From contig CAKQDH010000004.1 in NCBI GenBank assembly GCA_934229385.1, forward strand, positions 1 through 64,000: a stretch of 64,000 bases of DNA. The letters are read 5' to 3'. The stretch comes from an uncultured Oenococcus sp. (GTDB taxonomy: Bacteria; Bacillota; Bacilli; Lactobacillales; Lactobacillaceae). The notes below the pieces were generated by a model. That model saw nothing but the letters and a program-made list of their open reading frames with translations. It was not told the DNA's origin and searched no databases. The position numbers and the translations under genes are program-made. Shown piece by piece: positions 60,890-64,000 of this stretch (position 1 is the stretch's first letter; each line of letters begins with the position of its first letter).

Positions 60890-62287
60890 ATGAAATACTC
60901 AATTTTAAAAATAACCCAGATAGTTAAGGGAAAACTAATTAATATAACTAAGGAAAAAGCTGCAAAAAAATTTGTTACCTCTGTAAATTTTGACAGCAGA
61001 CTATTAAGAAAAAATTCCTTATTCATTCCCATTGCCAATCATAATAATCCTAAAGTATATAAAATTTTTTCAGATTATACTATTGCAAAAAAAGACGGAC
61101 ATAAATTTATTAAAGACGCTAAAAAAAGGGGGGCTATTGCAAGCTTTGCAGATCATAAAGTTCTTACTGATCTACCACTTATTGTAGTTTCTGATACCCA
61201 GTTAGCTTTTTGGAGTTTGGCAAAGAATTATTTAAAAAAAATTAATCCAAAAAAAATTGCTATTACTGGAAGTAACGGTAAAACAACTACTAAAGATATA
61301 ATTTCTTCTGTCTTGTCAAAAAAATACGTTGTTCATCATACTATTGCAAGCCAAAATAATGAAATAGGGGTTCCTAAGACTATATTAAATATGCCTAATA
61401 ACACTAAAATTTTGATAGTTGAAATGGGAATGGATCACTTTGGCCAATTAGCAGCACTATCTAATTTAGTAAAACCTGATTATGCAATAATTACAATGAT
61501 TGGTGAGGCCCATTTAGCTTTTTTTAAAACCCGGGATAGAATCGCAGATGCAAAAATGGAAATTATTAAGGGTTTAGGCAAAAAGGGAATTTTTGTATAT
61601 AATGGTGACGAACCGTTACTTTTAAAACGCGCTTTTCTTTTTCCAGGAAAAAAAATTACTTTTGGACAAAATAAAAATAATGATTTTCAAATTTCAGATA
61701 TTTCTGAAAAAAATAAAATAAGTTTTAAAATTAACGGTAAAAAATATAAAATTAATTTACTTGGAAAATTTAATGTATTTAACGCTACTGCAGCCTTAGC
61801 AGTAATAAAAAATTTTAAAATCAATTCAAAGCAGATTCAAACAACTTTTAATAACTTAAAAATTTCTGCTAATCGTTTACAAATTTTAAAGGGCCAACAA
61901 AAAGAAACGATCATATCTGATATTTATAATTCAAATCCAACGGCAGCTAAAGAAGCAATAAGAATTTTAAAAAATTTTCCAAGCTCAGGAAAAAAAATTA
62001 TCGTTCTGGGAGACATGTTAGAACTCGGAAAAAATGAATTAAAGCTCCACCTTCAACTACTACCTTATTTAAAAAAAGCCAATTTTGATAAAGTAATTTT
62101 AGTCGGCCCACTTATGAAAAAACTATCAACTAAAATTAAATCTAGCTGGTATGGAGAAAAAATGATTAATAAGCTTATTATAAATTTAGAAAATTTTCTA
62201 TCAAAAAATGATGTTGTTTTGTTAAAAGCAAGTCATGCTTTACATTTTGAAAAAATTGAAAAAGCTCTCAGATTTAATAAACAATAA
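60890..62287 (+). CDS. murF: UDP-MurNAc-tripeptide:D-Ala-D-Ala ligase
   Basis: Adds D-alanyl-D-alanine to the peptidoglycan precursor, 465 aa. The Mur ligase P-loop is AITGSNGKTTTKD. SQNNEIGVPKTILNM, VEMGMDHFGQL and ADAKMEIIKGL mark the ATP and substrate regions. The C-terminal domain has DIYNSNPTAAKEAI and VLGDMLELG. It precedes cshA and acpS, a conserved order in lactobacilli. The start lacks a ribosome binding site. Confidence 0.96.
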   Translation: MKYSILKITQIVKGKLINITKEKAAKKFVTSVNFDSRLLRKNSLFIPIANHNNPKVYKIFSDYTIAKKDGHKFIKDAKKRGAIASFADHKVLTDLPLIVVSDTQLAFWSLAKNYLKKINPKKIAITGSNGKTTTKDIISSVLSKKYVVHHTIASQNNEIGVPKTILNMPNNTKILIVEMGMDHFGQLAALSNLVKPDYAIITMIGEAHLAFFKTRDRIADAKMEIIKGLGKKGIFVYNGDEPLLLKRAFLFPGKKITFGQNKNNDFQISDISEKNKISFKINGKKYKINLLGKFNVFNATAALAVIKNFKINSKQIQTTFNNLKISANRLQILKGQQKETIISDIYNSNPTAAKEAIRILKNFPSSGKKIIVLGDMLELGKNELKLHLQLLPYLKKANFDKVILVGPLMKKLSTKIKSSWYGEKMINKLIINLENFLSKNDVVLLKASHALHFEKIEKALRFNKQ

Positions 62288-62429
62288 ATTAATTAATAGT
62301 TAATAAACAAAAATGTATTTCTCAAAAAACACGAGACATATAATTAATGAATTAACCTTTTTTTAGTATTGTTTTTTATTTAAAGGATATTACGCAAATA
62401 AAAGTACTACATAAATTAGGAGAAAAATA

Positions 62430-63944
62430 TTGAAATTTAAAGAATTTGGTCTTGATTCAAGAATCCTTTCAGCAATTAATAAACATGGATATAAACAGGC
62501 TACCCCTATCCAAGAAAAAGCTATACCTTTAATTATGGAAAATTATGATGTTATAGGGCAAGCCCAAACTGGTACAGGTAAAACAGCTGCTTTTGGTTTA
62601 CCAATTTTAGAAAAGATAAACCCAAAAAATAAAAATATACAATCTTTGATCATCAGTCCAACTCGTGAATTAGCTGTTCAAACTAAAGAAGAATTAAATT
62701 TATTAGGTTCTGATAAAAAAATTAAAACTGAAGTTGTATTTGGAGGAGCAGATATTCGTCACCAGATAAAATTATTAAAAAATAACCCCCAAATTGTTGT
62801 AGGAACTCCTGGAAGATTAATTGACCACATTAATCGACAAACAATTGATCTCAATTCTGTTAACGTTTTAGTTCTTGATGAAGCTGATGAAATGCTTGAT
62901 ATGGGATTTTTAGAAGATATTGGAACGATAATCAGTTATGTGCCTAAAAAACGCCAAACTTTACTTTTTTCAGCTACTATACCAAAAAACATCGAAAAAG
63001 TAGGTTTAAAATTCATGAAAAAACCTAAAGAAATTTATATAGCACCAAAAAAAATAACCATTGACTTAGTTGACCAATACTTCGTAGATACAAATGAAGC
63101 AACAAAATTTAATGATATGACTAAACTTTTTGATGTCCAACAACCAAAATTAGCAATAATTTTTGCTAGGACCAAAAAAAGAGTGGATGAATTAACACGA
63201 GCTCTTAAACTAAGAGGATATAATGCTTCTGGAGTGCACGGAGATCTAGACCAATCAGAGCGCCTAAAAACTTTAAAATCATTTAGAAAAAAAGAGCTTC
63301 AATTTTTAGTAGCAACAGATGTAGCTGCGAGAGGTTTAGATATTTCTGGAGTTACCCATGTATATAATTACGACATCCCTCAAGATCCTGATTCTTATGT
63401 ACATAGAATTGGAAGAACAGGTAGAGCAGGAAAACAAGGAATTTCTATAACTTTCGTCAACAATAATGAAGTAGATTATCTTCTTTCGATTGAAAAATTA
63501 ACCAATAAAAAAATGATTTTGCTTAAAGTACCAACAGATCAAGAGGCTCATATTGCTAGATTAAAAAACGCAAAATATTCTGCTTATAAGGTTCTTAAAA
63601 AAATTAGTAATAATAAAATATCTTCAGAAGCAAATGAAATTTCTTCCGAATATAATAGCAAGATTTTAGCTTTGGCTCTGTTAGACGTGCTTGCAAAAGA
63701 TGAAGAAAAAACACGCCCTGTTAAAATAACAAGGGAAAAGCCATTACCTATTCGAAACAAACATAAAAATAATAGAAATAAAAAAAATAAAAATAAAAAA
63801 ATCCGAAAAAGATTTTCAAATTTTCAAATTAAACGACATTATAAACCAGCTGATCGTCGAAAACAGAAAATCAAATCTCGTCCCGGAGGAAACTCTAAAA
63901 TAAAACCCAAGAAAAGAAAATTTAAAATTATTAAAGAAAAGTAA
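62430..63944 (+). CDS. cshA: DEAD-box RNA helicase CshA
   Basis: ATP-dependent RNA helicase of cold-shock and RNA-degradation complexes, 504 aa. Q motif FKEFGLDSRILSAINKHGY, Walker A QAQTGTGKTAAFG, PTRELA, GTPGRLIDH, DEAD, SAT and the C-terminal HRIGRTGRAG are all present. Residues after ~430 form a strongly basic tail (RNKHKNNRNKKNKNKKIRKR) typical of RNA-binding extensions. The start is TTG, 8 bases after AGGAG. Confidence 0.97.
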   Translation: MKFKEFGLDSRILSAINKHGYKQATPIQEKAIPLIMENYDVIGQAQTGTGKTAAFGLPILEKINPKNKNIQSLIISPTRELAVQTKEELNLLGSDKKIKTEVVFGGADIRHQIKLLKNNPQIVVGTPGRLIDHINRQTIDLNSVNVLVLDEADEMLDMGFLEDIGTIISYVPKKRQTLLFSATIPKNIEKVGLKFMKKPKEIYIAPKKITIDLVDQYFVDTNEATKFNDMTKLFDVQQPKLAIIFARTKKRVDELTRALKLRGYNASGVHGDLDQSERLKTLKSFRKKELQFLVATDVAARGLDISGVTHVYNYDIPQDPDSYVHRIGRTGRAGKQGISITFVNNNEVDYLLSIEKLTNKKMILLKVPTDQEAHIARLKNAKYSAYKVLKKISNNKISSEANEISSEYNSKILALALLDVLAKDEEKTRPVKITREKPLPIRNKHKNNRNKKNKNKKIRKRFSNFQIKRHYKPADRRKQKIKSRPGGNSKIKPKKRKFKIIKEK

Positions 63945-63948
63945 CTCA

Positions 63949-64000
63949 ATGAGCTATTTAATAGGAATTGATGTCGAAGCAATTAGTGATATTAAAAATA
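63949..64000 (+). CDS. acpS: Holo-ACP synthase, N-terminal fragment
   Basis: An ATG 4 bases after the cshA stop opens MSYLIGIDVEAISDIKN and runs off the window. GIDV-E-I is the conserved first strand and metal-binding aspartate of AcpS, which transfers phosphopantetheine to acyl carrier protein. The murF-cshA-acpS order is usual in lactobacilli. Only 17 residues are visible. Confidence 0.75.
   Translation, partial: MSYLIGIDVEAISDIKN

Noticed and set aside
1-64000. CRISPR arrays, insertion sequences, prophage genes or replication origin
   Set aside because: No regularly spaced repeats, transposase or integrase motifs, terminal inverted repeats or DnaA-box clusters were seen on reading both strands.

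Overview
The window is a very AT-rich chromosomal segment from a Firmicute, almost certainly a member of the Lactobacillaceae. The evidence is an RNA polymerase delta subunit gene followed by pyrG, murA and a zinc-less type B L31; a PepD-type C69 dipeptidase; a GatCAB transamidosome; and a Zn-dependent mannitol 2-dehydrogenase very close to the Leuconostoc-type enzyme. The mannitol enzyme suggests a heterofermentative lineage that uses fructose as an electron acceptor. The genus cannot be settled from this sequence. I see no insertion sequence, prophage or CRISPR array, and one clearly decayed gene.

Layout. 1-5233: the tail of an unknown gene, then a minus-strand block with a low-complexity hypothetical protein, a multicopper oxidase, a thiamine-binding-like protein, a glutamate-cysteine ligase shortened from a GshAB-type enzyme, a candidate structured RNA and tRNA-Ala(CGC). 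5244-19909: translation and nucleotide genes (tyrS, ybaK-like, trpS, a sirtuin, an HD phosphohydrolase, DUF1934, rpoE, pyrG, murA, rpmE2), a dipeptidase, an ABC-transporter pseudogene and metG. 20174-31310: an exopolysaccharide cluster with a priming transferase, UDP-galactopyranose mutase, five glycosyltransferases, chain-length protein, polymerase, UDP-glucose dehydrogenase and flippase. 31491-36113: tig, clpX, a NagA-like protein that has lost its active site, and a GntR regulator. 36223-38977: a VOC protein, mannitol dehydrogenase and fructokinase. 39213-47816: map, recX, a Nudix enzyme, a DUF402 protein, gatCAB, a diacylglycerol kinase and an rRNA methyltransferase. 48172-53370: a YihY protein and a complete sugar ABC importer. 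53627-64000: tsaE, a 54-residue protein, exoA, murB, cdaA-cdaR, stress proteins, murF, cshA and the start of acpS.

Two regulatory themes stand out. First, many genes carry a TATAAT-like -10 box only 5-9 bases before the start codon and have no Shine-Dalgarno sequence (trpS, the HD protein, DUF1934, the priming transferase, clpX, map, recX, cdaA, murF). This predicts leaderless mRNAs. Second, pyrG has the 5'-GGGC start and terminator expected of CTP-sensed reiterative-transcription attenuation, and the terminator's 3' arm also forms the only ribosome binding site.

The strongest oddities are the intact NagA-like pseudoenzyme beside its regulator, the gshF-derived ligase with an apparent ATA start, a sirtuin without zinc cysteines, a Cys-to-Asp MurA, and the branched RNA candidate between tRNA-Ala and the ligase. 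All assignments come from reading the sequence and remembered family motifs. No database search was possible.
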